Shown here: in pieces, positions 23,690-31,966 of the stretch
Layout of the letters: every line of letters starts with the position of its first letter
Numbering within the stretch: position 1 is the stretch's first letter
From: DATKKG01 sp035543015
GTDB taxonomy: Archaea; Thermoproteota; Nitrososphaeria; Conexivisphaerales; DTJL01
Assembly: GCA_035543015.1 (NCBI GenBank)
Contig: DATKKG010000003.1
Coordinates: 1-64,000, forward strand
Direction: 5' to 3'
Length of the DNA: 64,000 bases
The notes under the pieces: model-generated
What the model was told of the DNA's origin: nothing
What the model saw: only the letters and a program-made list of their open reading frames with translations
Database searches by the model: none
Translations under genes and position numbers: made by a program

Positions 23690-24889
23690 ATGGCGGAAAG
23701 CTCCATGCTAGATTCTGGGTTCGCAATTCCAAGGCTCGTGAGGAGTATTAGACGACTGTTGCTAGTCGCCATGATCTTTTCGCTTCTGGAATCCTCGCTT
23801 CCCGTATCACATGTCGCACAATTGGCTCGTACACCTAGCTCGGAATTCGCATGGGTAAGACTGGTTGAAGCCAGCATAGCCAGCCAAGTCTCGAGGCTGG
23901 ATTCGGCAGCGGCGATTGCCCTAGCCGGTTCGTTCACTGAGCTCTCTTCGGCGAACGGCCCTTACTCCTACGCCTACAGTGAGGTTCTTAACACTTGGAA
24001 ACTGACGGCAAATGGAGAGGCTCTGTGGATCACGATCAATGTTGTCTTTTCTAGGTACAACGGTTCGGCATTTGACGGATGGCTGGTTATCAAGCTTGAT
24101 CCTGGTCTAACACACATCGTATCAACCGAAATACAAACTGGAAACCCATCCGCCAACGATTATAAGAACCAGATTTGGTCCGGATACGGTTTCTACACGC
24201 AAAACTGGGGGGCGGTCTACGAGGCATATGGTAGCTGGAAGATCCCATCAATTTCACAGCCTTGGACCTTCGCGTGCAGTACGTATCTCGGAAACCACCC
24301 CTGCGCCATGAGCATATGGGCTGGTCTTACGAGCAATGTGAATACGAATCTCGTACAGGGCGGTTCCATGGCACAGTTGGACGAGGACCTGAGTGCATCT
24401 CCGTATTATCAATTGTGGACTGAAGTGCTGCCGAATCAGACGAGTGTTGTCGACTGCGGCGACACTGCTACCACTTCAGGCGATAGCATCACTTCCGACG
24501 TTTTCAGCGCGGGAAAGAGCGGAGGCGACGTTGACCAGTTCAACATTACTGTCATAGACCACACCAATTGGTACGCTTGCAGTGTATCATACCACAATGG
24601 GAAGGTGGGAACTCCCAATGAAGGGCTCCTGATGTTCGAAAGAGGGAACACCCAGACTGGCTTCCTTTACACCCTTCCTGAGTTTGGGGATGCCAATGGA
24701 GTGAACTTTGAAGGACAGGTGTACTATGGTAGCTCGCTCCACGGTATTATTGATCCTTACAATGCTGGATACTACGAAACCTGGTCAATGTGGAACCCCA
24801 ACAACAACGGCTACCACAACATAGGCTTCTCGACCGTCTTCTCCAACAGTAGTTTCAACGAGTACTGGGATACTAGCAGTGGAACGTAA
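23690..24889 (+). CDS. Secreted glutamic peptidase, G1 (eqolisin-like) family
   Basis: A 399-residue exported protein: signal/anchor at about residues 18-38, a propeptide-like region, then the eqolisin beta-sandwich. Family blocks are GSWKIPSISQPW, SIWAGLTSN, NLVQGG with the catalytic Gln (Q223), YYQLWTEVLPN, and EGLLMFERG with the catalytic Glu (E317). G1 peptidases are acid-active endopeptidases best known from fungi and also found in bacteria and archaea. Four cysteines (196, 205, 256, 297) may form disulfides. It lies in the low-GC segment of the tRNA-Asn island and is probably acquired. An acidic habitat would make sense of it, but that is inference. Confidence 0.85.
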   Translation: MAESSMLDSGFAIPRLVRSIRRLLLVAMIFSLLESSLPVSHVAQLARTPSSEFAWVRLVEASIASQVSRLDSAAAIALAGSFTELSSANGPYSYAYSEVLNTWKLTANGEALWITINVVFSRYNGSAFDGWLVIKLDPGLTHIVSTEIQTGNPSANDYKNQIWSGYGFYTQNWGAVYEAYGSWKIPSISQPWTFACSTYLGNHPCAMSIWAGLTSNVNTNLVQGGSMAQLDEDLSASPYYQLWTEVLPNQTSVVDCGDTATTSGDSITSDVFSAGKSGGDVDQFNITVIDHTNWYACSVSYHNGKVGTPNEGLLMFERGNTQTGFLYTLPEFGDANGVNFEGQVYYGSSLHGIIDPYNAGYYETWSMWNPNNNGYHNIGFSTVFSNSSFNEYWDTSSGT

Positions 24890-24949
24890 TCACTGCACTG
24901 AAAAAGCTCTTATTGCGGCTTAGCATAGGAGTCAAAATTGAGGAGAACC

Positions 24950-25372
24950 ATGGCAATCAATAGAAGAGGCTCCGTTCTGGTGACGGCCTTTGTTCTTTCA
25001 ATAGCCTTCTTTTCCTTTTACATGCAAATCAGCAGCTCCCCTGGAACTAGGTTGCCCATAAGCAGTCATCTCACGCTTGGGGCCCAGACAAACTCGTCAA
25101 CAAGTGACTTGACTCTGTCGGTGACTAACGATGGGCCAGACGGTATCACCCTGGTCGCTATACTGCTCAATGGCAGTGCAATCCCGTCTAATGCCCTTCA
25201 TGCCGAAGGTGCGGTGAGTACCGTAGGTAGCGAATTCCGCGTTTCTGCAGGGGTCGGCGGCGCAATCGTAGTGGCGCGGGCAGCCTTGGATGTCTTGTCC
25301 GGCAACACCTATCAGGTCAGTTTGGTGTCGGATTCAGGAAATAGTTGGTCCGTTGACTTAGTTTGGCCATAG
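24950..25372 (+). CDS. Exported or anchored small protein with a beta-sandwich domain
   Basis: A protein of about 140 residues: basic N-terminus, one hydrophobic helix (about residues 10-28), then a Ser/Thr/Asn-rich extracytoplasmic domain with alternating strands (LTLSVTNDGPDGITLVAILLNG), like the CARDB/Ig-type domains of archaeal pilin-like and surface proteins. It could be a pilin-like subunit or a substrate or partner of the peptidase encoded 60 bp upstream. A TTG at 24938 is an alternative start; GAGGAG just before the ATG at 24950 favours the latter. Confidence 0.6.
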   Translation: MAINRRGSVLVTAFVLSIAFFSFYMQISSSPGTRLPISSHLTLGAQTNSSTSDLTLSVTNDGPDGITLVAILLNGSAIPSNALHAEGAVSTVGSEFRVSAGVGGAIVVARAALDVLSGNTYQVSLVSDSGNSWSVDLVWP

Positions 25373-25667
25373 TGCCCAGATCAGGCACTTCATTCCAGAG
25401 GATAGCTGGGCAACCGGGACCGAGCCTTCCTGCAATCAGTGCAGCTAGAATACACTCCATCGGGGCTCTCCCGCCGCGATAACATCTCAAACCCCACCTC
25501 ATCATAGAGCACTCTCTGGACTACAGCAAGCTGGTCCTCATTGGGCGTCTTGTTCCGCGGGCGTCGAATTAGGGGAAACTAGACCCCTTATATGGGGAAC
25601 AACTCGGTAATAGCGGCGAAATCCATAACATATGTGAAAAACACTGTGCTCAATTGTAAGATTTAGG

Positions 25668-25772
25668 CGCCGCCGGCAGGACTCGAACCTGCGACCAGCT
25701 GGTCTCTGCGTGGATTAACAGCTTCAGCCTTCTGGGAAGTCAGCTGCTCTACCACGCTGAGCTTTCGTCGGC
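25668..25772 (-). tRNA. tRNA-Asn (GTT) with about 30 nt of extra sequence in the anticodon arm
   Basis: Acceptor GCCGACG/CGGCGGC (one A-G mismatch), D-arm GCTC...GAGC, T-arm GCAGG-TTCGAGT-CCTGC and discriminator G are clear. The anticodon arm is interrupted. If 18 nt (25721-25738) and 12 nt (25701-25712) are removed, the exons give stem GCTGA/TCAGC and loop CTGTTAA, a perfect tRNA-Asn. A single 30-nt intron would instead leave a mispaired stem with a Gly-like anticodon, which fits worse. Position 8-9 also has one extra A. It may be an intron-bearing tRNA or one damaged by insertions. Its 3' end is the anchor of the island at lower coordinates. Confidence 0.72.
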
Positions 25773-25856
25773 CCCCAAAGGGACCAACGGCGGCTCGACG
25801 GCAGCGCTCGGAGTGCCTGAAGCGCGTACTCGTTATAAGCGTTACTGGGAAGGGCA

Positions 25857-26840
25857 CTACTTCAGGTATTCCCTCTCGAAGTCGGCCATGGCCTTCTTGA
25901 CCCTGACCTTCTTCGGCGGGTCCTTGAAGCCGAACGCCGAGATGACGTCTTCGACCCCGCCCTTCCCCCCGGCCGCATACGCCGCCCTCGCCGAGTCAAG
26001 GAGTATGTTGGCTGCGTTCACCGGGTCGCTGCTCTTGAAGAACACGTCCATCACGTACGGTTCGTCCAGCGGCCCCTTCCCGACTATCCACAGGTAGACC
26101 GTCCTCTTCGACCCCATGAACTCCACGAAGTCGGTGGTCCCCGCCACCGTGTCGACCTTGTACGGCAGCTCCTCTGCGATAGACTGGCTCTTGATCCCCC
26201 TCTTGAACGCCCTTATCTCGTCCTGGAGGGTGTTCAGCGTGTCCGGCGAGCCCCCGACGTCCAGCTGATAGCTCTTGACGACCCTGATCCCCCTCTGGTT
26301 CATGAAGTCAAGTATCCCCTTGTGCAGCACGGTCCCTCCCAACTGGCTCAGAAGGTCGTCTCCCACCAGCGGCGCGCCGTTCTTCCTGAACAGCGCCGCG
26401 ATCTTGGCGTCGTTGGCGACCAGCGAGGGCGTCGCGTTGACGAACGCTATCCCCAGCCGGCCGCAGATCTCCGCGTACCTCTTCGACGACCTGTCCTGTC
26501 CAGAGGAGATCAGGTTCAGCGCCACGTCGACCTTCCCTTTCTTCAGCTCCGCCTCCAGGTCCTCCTCCTTCTGCTCCTTGAACTCCCCCTCGGTCAGGTG
26601 CCTCGGCGGCCCGTCCAAGAGCAGCCCCGGCCTTACCTTGATGCCGTAGAACTCCTTCCCGACCTTGTCGTCGTCCACGTCGTAGGCCAGGACGACGGAG
26701 AGCTCCTTCACCGCGTGCCCTCCGACCCTTTCATGCCACAGCCCCTCCTTCCTTCCCTTCCCGTACCTGCTCACCGACTCTGCGAACGCCTTCGCGCTGT
26801 TGCCGGTCCCGAACAAGGCCACCCTGATCAAGGTCCTCAC
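25857..26840 (-). CDS. ino1: myo-Inositol-1-phosphate synthase
   Basis: A 327-residue NAD-dependent enzyme that turns glucose 6-phosphate into inositol 3-phosphate, the precursor of archaeal inositol phospholipid head groups. Motifs: N-terminal dinucleotide fold VALFGTGNSAKAF, VNATPSLVAND, GDDLLSQLGGTVLHKGI and YQLDVGGSPDTLN. Length and order match archaeal and actinobacterial enzymes. It starts inside the last codon of the upstream 63-residue membrane protein gene (ATGA overlap) and would share its transcript. The PAP2/Ipt1-like gene near 11.2 kb could act in the same lipid pathway. Confidence 0.93.
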   Translation of the reverse strand: MRTLIRVALFGTGNSAKAFAESVSRYGKGRKEGLWHERVGGHAVKELSVVLAYDVDDDKVGKEFYGIKVRPGLLLDGPPRHLTEGEFKEQKEEDLEAELKKGKVDVALNLISSGQDRSSKRYAEICGRLGIAFVNATPSLVANDAKIAALFRKNGAPLVGDDLLSQLGGTVLHKGILDFMNQRGIRVVKSYQLDVGGSPDTLNTLQDEIRAFKRGIKSQSIAEELPYKVDTVAGTTDFVEFMGSKRTVYLWIVGKGPLDEPYVMDVFFKSSDPVNAANILLDSARAAYAAGGKGGVEDVISAFGFKDPPKKVRVKKAMADFEREYLK

Positions 26841-27028
26841 TCCTCGTACTTCGAAATGAGGGTCAGGAAGCCCGCCCCTCCCATGACCGCGGCCGCTATG
26901 ACGTAGGAAGCCAGAAGCGGCGGGTACAGGGCGGGAGACGTGGTCATGGCGTTGTAGGCAAGGAGCAGGCCCATGGCAAGCGACGCTGCCCCCAGGATGC
27001 GGAGTATGACGGCGGCCCTGTCAGCCAT
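26837..27028 (-). CDS. Small two-helix membrane protein
   Basis: A 63-residue protein with two hydrophobic helices (about residues 7-24 and 34-54) and a charged C-terminus. It is translationally coupled to the inositol-phosphate synthase gene by a 4-nt overlap. The frame is open to 27091, but TTTAAATTC (27055-27062) lies 27-34 bp before the ATG at 27028, so that start is much better supported. Function unknown. Confidence 0.65.
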   Translation of the reverse strand: MADRAAVILRILGAASLAMGLLLAYNAMTTSPALYPPLLASYVIAAAVMGGAGFLTLISKYEE

Positions 27029-27072
27029 TCCATCTAAAGCCCCCTGGCACGGGAATTTAAACCCTTTCGCTT

Positions 27073-28164
27073 TCAGAGGCTCCGCGCCCACTCGAGCTTG
27101 TCCGGGAGGTACTTGTCCACGATGTAGGTCAGCCCGTACCTCGCGAAGGCCTCCAGCTCGGCCTTCTTCCTGTACTTCAGGAAGCAGTCGATCTCATCCT
27201 TCCACAGCTTCTCGTTGTACCTGGGGTCCTTCTGCAGCTCGTAGAGGCGCTTTATGTCCAGGTCGTTGAGCTTGTCGTGCGGCAGCTTGTACTTGTTGAC
27301 GTCCGAAGACCACACACCGATCCACTTCGCGTCTGGGGTGGTCAGCTCCCTCAGATGGGCGGCGTTGGCGGAGCCCGATATCACCACCATGGCTATGTGC
27401 GCCCCCCAGGGATCCGCATCGCAGAGTATGTAGGTCGGCAGATGGAGCTCCTGGTTGAGCCTCCTCATTATGTACCTCGTGCTCCTGGGCGGCTGCCCCG
27501 CCGTGTTGATCAGGATCGCCTTGTGCTTCTCGTGCACCCTCTCCTCGATGAACCTTGTGAAGAGCCCTCCCTTCTCTATGGCTATCACCATCTCCGCGTC
27601 CGTGTCGACGAACTCCGCCGTCGTCAGGGCGGGCCCGATCATGACCCCGTCCGGGTGCGACGTCAGGTCCAGCCTCTTCCCCTCGTAGCCCGGTATCGTG
27701 TACTCGACCGTCAGGTCCCCGAAGATGGAGCTCCTCTCCTCCGGGTAGATGTTGAAGTCCTCCCTGGCCTTCATAAGCGCCGTCTCCAGGTCGGTTATCG
27801 TCTCGTCCGACTCCGCCTGGTCGGCGAACTCGGTGTTGTACGCCTGGGCCGAATAGTACACGTCCCTTAGCGTGGACGTCTTCTTCTCCTTCACCAGCTG
27901 CTGGGAGAAGAACGCCAGCCACAGGAGCTGGGTGTACGGCCTGATGTGCTTGACATTGTGCGATGACCTCTTCACAGACGCCGCCCCCAGCACGAACTGC
28001 CTGAGGGCCTCGTCGTAGACTATGTTCTTGACGGACCTGCTGGGGAGCGTGATCTCGGGGAACCTCCCCGACTCGATGGCCTCGTAGGCCTCCTTCCCCA
28101 TCTCCCTCAGCTGGGCGAAGACCTCCTCCTTCCTCTGCTCGGAGACCCTCTTCGCCTCCTTCAT
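27073..28164 (-). CDS. top6A: DNA topoisomerase VI subunit A
   Basis: The 363-residue catalytic subunit of the type IIB topoisomerase, homologous to Spo11. It has the 5Y-CAP winged helix with the DNA-cleaving tyrosine in TLRDVYYSAQAY (Y103 or Y104) and the Toprim domain with the acidic ILCDADPWG motif near residue 267. With subunit B it relaxes and decatenates DNA using ATP. The ATG at 28164 overlaps the stop of top6B (ATGA). The frame runs much further upstream, but that part is antisense-like shadow of top6B. Full length, no defects seen. Confidence 0.97.
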   Translation of the reverse strand: MKEAKRVSEQRKEEVFAQLREMGKEAYEAIESGRFPEITLPSRSVKNIVYDEALRQFVLGAASVKRSSHNVKHIRPYTQLLWLAFFSQQLVKEKKTSTLRDVYYSAQAYNTEFADQAESDETITDLETALMKAREDFNIYPEERSSIFGDLTVEYTIPGYEGKRLDLTSHPDGVMIGPALTTAEFVDTDAEMVIAIEKGGLFTRFIEERVHEKHKAILINTAGQPPRSTRYIMRRLNQELHLPTYILCDADPWGAHIAMVVISGSANAAHLRELTTPDAKWIGVWSSDVNKYKLPHDKLNDLDIKRLYELQKDPRYNEKLWKDEIDCFLKYRKKAELEAFARYGLTYIVDKYLPDKLEWARSL

Positions 28165-29706
28165 TCCTCTCCCTCCCCTTCGGCCTCTCCCGCCTGGCCC
28201 AGCAGCTTCGAATAAGACGGCGCCCTCGACTTGCCGTACAGCGACGCGCTGAACCTGGCGATCATGGGGATGTACTTGGCGTAGATGTTCATCCTCTTCA
28301 CCTGCCGCTCCATGGAGCCCTTCCGGCTGAGGTAGAGCTGCAGCCTCCGGAGCACCTCCCTTATGCCGTTCCTCAGCTCCCTCTCGACCTCCGGCCTGTC
28401 CGCTATGTACTCCTTCCCCACCGTCTTGTAGGGGATCTTGGTGGAGCAGACGTGCGTGATTATCACAAGCGACGAGTCCGAGGGGACCCTGTACCTCTTC
28501 AGGTCGATCTCCTCGTTGATGACCTTCCACGACACGTCGCTGCCCTCGTCGTACAGCAGCGGTATCCTGTTGGCGAACCTGAGAAGCCTGAGCCCCGGCT
28601 GGAGCGTCCTGCTGCCGTACGCCAGCCCCACTTCGACTATGAACGGGTACCCCGAATACGCCGCCGGGTCCCTCACCGCCACCGCCGAGAACTCCGGCGC
28701 CAGCTCCTTCACTATGCCCGTCGTGAATATGTTCTCCCCCAGCGGCGAGAGGCACCTCGCGTCCGGCGGCAGGAACTTCTCGTAGGCGTGGAGCGCCTCC
28801 GTGAATCTCACCACTTCCTCCGAGCTGAGGCTCCTCGGGTCCCTGGAGGGGTCGAACCCCGCCTGAGCCAGGAAGTCCTTCGCGATCTTGTCCCCCACCC
28901 TGTGGAAGTTCCTGACCATGAAGCGAACCATCGTCCCACCCTTCCAGCCCCTGATGAGCCTCTTGACGGCCTCCACGTCCAGGCCGTGGGGATGGGGGAG
29001 GGTCTCCCTCGGCGGCTCCGGCATCTCGTCCGTGCCCCTCTTGAAAGACATCAGCTTCCCCGTGGGGTCCACGAAGGTGATGTCGGCGTATGGCGTGACC
29101 AGCGCCGTCTCCCTCAGGTAGTCCTGAATCCTGTTGGCCGACCGGAAGTAGTCCCCCTCCAGCTCGATCTTGACCTGGGTCCCCCTCCACCCCTTGGCGT
29201 CGACGACGTCGTGCCTCAGGATGATGGGGTTGTTCTTCTCGATGTCTATGGTGATGGCGAAGTCGTGGGCCTTGACCCCGTCGGTGGAGCTGGCCACCTC
29301 CGCAGGCTTGTTCGTCGTTATCTGGCCGTAGAGGACCGCCATGGTCCCTCCCATGCCGAACATGCCCCTCGCCTGCCTCAGCCTGTACTTCGACCCGTAG
29401 AAGATGCGGCCGAAGGCCCGCGGTATGTGCTCCGCCTCCACCCCCGACCCGTTGTCACGAATCAGGACCTGGTAGTGCTTGGGGTCCGCCTTCTCCTCCT
29501 CTCCCGGGGCGCACGATATCCTTACGTAGATCTCCGGGGGGATCCTGAACTGCTCGGTCGCATCGAGCGAGTTCTCCAGAAGCTCCCTCAAGGCAGAGTA
29601 GAGCGCCCTCGACGGGTTGCTGAACCCAGCCAGGTCTCTGTTTCTATAGAAAGAAATCAGAGGGAGAACTGTCTGCGAAAGAGACACTGCTCTGCGGCAA
29701 CCTCAC
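28161..29706 (-). CDS. top6B: DNA topoisomerase VI subunit B, with an N-terminal frameshift
   Basis: The ATPase subunit of topoisomerase VI. In the main frame (28161-29687, 508 codons) are the GHKL motifs ELLENSLDA, DNGSGV and GMFGMGGTMA, then H2TH and transducer domains. The family's first block, S-P-x-[DE]-F-F followed by a Tyr/Lys-R-N...AGF, is split: a GTG at 29706, directly after the endonuclease stop codon, reads SSPSDFF in another frame and reaches UAG at 29646-29644, while YRNRDLAGF is in the main frame. One extra base at about 29649 accounts for it. Either this is a programmed +1 shift at UUU-CUA-UAG, a real mutation, or a sequencing error. Without the shift the protein would start at GTG 29687 and lose the block. 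Confidence 0.93.
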
Positions 29707-30690
29707 TCACCCTCCACAAACCTGTCGATAGATGCTCATTAATCTTTCAACCGTCTGCTCTCGTGTCTTGCAGTCTGCAAAGACGAACTTCTTGGGATTC
29801 CCACGGGCATCGTCCTGCCTATCGGAGATCCACAGGAAAACCTTGGTCATTATGCTCTTGTCGTGGCCATACCAAACCCCATAGCCAGCCTTCTTTCTGA
29901 TAACCTTCAGGCCGGGCGTGAAGCCCACCATCTGAACGAACGCCTTGATGTGTTCCTTGCGCATTATGTGGACACCGACCCTGTTGATGTTCGATTGCAT
30001 TCCCAGTGATGCCAGCATCGTCTGTATCTGCCGGCTGAATGCCTGATTCGTGGATGCGAGGACCACTCTGAACTCGACAGTGAAGTTCCGGGGAGCCCGT
30101 CTGACGGAGATTATCATCGAGCCCTCCGTGTCCGCAATGATCCTGCAGACCTTGACGCAGAGCTCGTTTGAAGCCGTGATGAGCCTCAAGCACTGTTCGG
30201 AGAAAACCTTCCCACGGATATGAGGCTCCAGGTCTCGCAGAACCAGTGACGAGGAGATCCGAGAGTTCAATCCGTTCCTGCCTAGGGTGATTTCGCCGTA
30301 AGCATCTCGAGCCGCATCTCTGAATCTCTGATGAAGTTGTTCCTGTGTGTTCGTGAATTGAACAGTGTGCTTGCTGAGGCATCCTTCCGTGATGATCAGG
30401 GTCATCATCAGAAGCCTCGCCTGCGTAACAACCCCTGGGTCATTCACCTTCCACTTGTAGAGCCTGTTCATGTACTCCGGATGCCTTTCCCGATATGCGC
30501 GAGATCCTTGGCCTCTTGTTCGGAGGGAGATCCCCTGCTTCAAGAGTCTCTTCCTTACGTATGTCTGCGACCGTCCAACCTGGGCTGCAATCTCGTTTAG
30601 GGACATGCCACTGGCATAGAGCGCGGGGAGCTCCTCGGGGCTGGGCACATGGGAAGGCGCTTCCTTGACTGTGTCCTGGGGGAGAGCCAT
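29707..30690 (-). CDS. LAGLIDADG homing endonuclease with an N-terminal HTH
   Basis: A 327-residue protein. Residues 20-55 contain a helix-turn-helix (GMSLNEIAAQVGRSQTYVRK). Two LAGLIDADG-type motifs follow: MTLIITEG (E102) and CRIIADTEG (D187/E189), about 85 residues apart, as in single-chain enzymes. The domain pattern is that of stand-alone archaeal homing endonucleases. Catalytic acids are kept, so it may be active. The ATG at 30690 follows GTTAAATAG (about 30710-30718), giving a leaderless mRNA that then runs into top6B; its TGA touches the top6B GTG. In other archaea top6B usually follows the KH/RIO/aIF1A genes directly, so this gene is an insertion. Confidence 0.82.
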   Translation of the reverse strand: MALPQDTVKEAPSHVPSPEELPALYASGMSLNEIAAQVGRSQTYVRKRLLKQGISLRTRGQGSRAYRERHPEYMNRLYKWKVNDPGVVTQARLLMMTLIITEGCLSKHTVQFTNTQEQLHQRFRDAARDAYGEITLGRNGLNSRISSSLVLRDLEPHIRGKVFSEQCLRLITASNELCVKVCRIIADTEGSMIISVRRAPRNFTVEFRVVLASTNQAFSRQIQTMLASLGMQSNINRVGVHIMRKEHIKAFVQMVGFTPGLKVIRKKAGYGVWYGHDKSIMTKVFLWISDRQDDARGNPKKFVFADCKTREQTVERLMSIYRQVCGG

Positions 30691-30864
30691 CGCTGGCTCT
30701 GCTACAGACGCTATTTAACGAAACGCATGCTACGGCGCCGGGTTGCCGCACGAGCCGCGGTACCCCTGCCCGGCAGCAACGAACGCGCCGCGCTTGGGGC
30801 ATGCCTTCCCCTGGGGCGCAGGCGCAGCGCCGGGCGTGAACGGCGGGGTCTCCAGCGCTCCGAT

Positions 30865-31218
30865 CTAGGGGGAAGCCTGTGACTTGTTCAGGTTCCCAAG
30901 GATGATGTCGTAGGCCGTCTCCGCGTCGGCGTTTGAGAGGTCCCTCAGCTCCATCGTGTCCCCGCCCAGCTTCAGCCTGAACCTCACGGTCGATCTCGTC
31001 AGGCCCTTGTCCAGGAAGACCTCGGCGATGTCCTGGTAGCTCAGCTCTGAGTAATCATCCACCAGGCCCAGGGAGTGCGGGTGCCTCAGTATGACCTTCT
31101 CGTTCGTTATCGCCACCGAGTCGATGTCCATCGCCGGGTGGAAGACCTTCTCCTTCACGTAGAGCTGCACCTCCTCCTTCGGGCCGAGCCTCTCTTTCAG
31201 ATCGTCTGGAATCTCCAT
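30865..31218 (-). CDS. PH-like (bacterial PH/YokE-type) domain protein
   Basis: A 117-residue protein with the order of a PH-like fold: VQLYVKEKVFHPAMDIDSVAITNEKVIL, SYQDIAEVFLDKGLTRSTVRFRLKLGG and a C-terminal helix. Proteins of this type are common beside archaeal information-processing genes; the ligand is unknown. The ATG at 31218 follows GAGGGAAG. It precedes the endonuclease-top6BA unit and follows the KH gene on the same strand. Confidence 0.65.
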   Translation of the reverse strand: MEIPDDLKERLGPKEEVQLYVKEKVFHPAMDIDSVAITNEKVILRHPHSLGLVDDYSELSYQDIAEVFLDKGLTRSTVRFRLKLGGDTMELRDLSNADAETAYDIILGNLNKSQASP

Positions 31219-31405
31219 CTTCCCTCTCCCTCGCTCTGGAACCCGCTCTGATTTCTGCTTTTTGGGCTTCCGGGAAGTGATGGCGGCCCGACGACTGCCT
31301 TTAGCTCTCTCGACGTCCCCTATTGGCTAGGACGGGGGGAGGCGGTGGAACGCCGCGCCGGGCCCTCCATCGCAATCCCTACCGCTGATTCCATAAAACG
31401 ACCCA

Positions 31406-31966
31406 CTAGTCTTCCCAGAGCTTCAGGCGGTCAAGCTTCTCCTTCGTACGGGCCTTCTGGAGGATCTCGTAGACCGTCCGGTGCTCGCTCCCGCCCGCCA
31501 GCATGGAGACCGCGTCGCTGGCCAGCTTGGCGTGCGCCTCGTCACAGATGATCGAAACGTAGTGGCCGTAGACGGAGATCGAGGCCCCCGTCAGCTCCTC
31601 TATGATCCTCCTCGCCTTCCCCCTTTCGCCGATTATCCTGCCCTTGATCCTCTCCAAGGAGGACTTCGACCTCCCCGTCGTCTCCCTCAGGTCGATGATG
31701 GTGAACGTCTGCTCTTCCTTCAGAAGCCTCTTGGCCCTCTCCGGGGAGAAGCCCTTTCCGATCGCGTCGATCACCTCCATGGCCTTGAAGGGGTCCACCT
31801 CCTCCAGGTCCGCCGCGTCGGCCCGGATAGTGACATCCCCTGTTTCGCTGTCGATGTCGAGCCTTACCTTCAGCGTCTCCTCGAGCTCCTTCTTCTCCTC
31901 GCCGCTCCTCCCGATTATGACCCCGACCCTCTCCTTGGGTACCCTTACCATCTGCTCGAAGCTCAC
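31406..31966 (-). CDS. KH-domain rRNA-processing protein (Pno1/Krr1-like)
   Basis: A 186-residue protein with two KH domains: VPKERVGVIIGRSGEEKKEL near residues 8-27, and KGRIIGERGKARRIIEEL near 108-126, both with the G-x-x-G loop. Archaeal homologues of Dim2/Pno1 take part in small-subunit maturation at the 16S 3' end, working with RIO kinase and Nob1. Its ATG overlaps the stop of the RIO1 gene (4 nt), matching that functional link. Confidence 0.93.
   Translation of the reverse strand: MSFEQMVRVPKERVGVIIGRSGEEKKELEETLKVRLDIDSETGDVTIRADAADLEEVDPFKAMEVIDAIGKGFSPERAKRLLKEEQTFTIIDLRETTGRSKSSLERIKGRIIGERGKARRIIEELTGASISVYGHYVSIICDEAHAKLASDAVSMLAGGSEHRTVYEILQKARTKEKLDRLKLWED

Noticed and set aside
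25668..25772. tRNA-Gly with one 30-nt intron
   Set aside because: It leaves a mismatched anticodon stem and a pyrimidine at position 37; the Asn assembly restores all pairs, and the discriminator G fits Asn.
27073..29190. Very long frames overlapping top6A and top6B on both strands (for example 28452-29900 plus strand)
   Set aside because: They follow from GC-rich third positions of the real genes; the compositions are Arg/Gly/Pro-rich, and only the top6A part carries known motifs.
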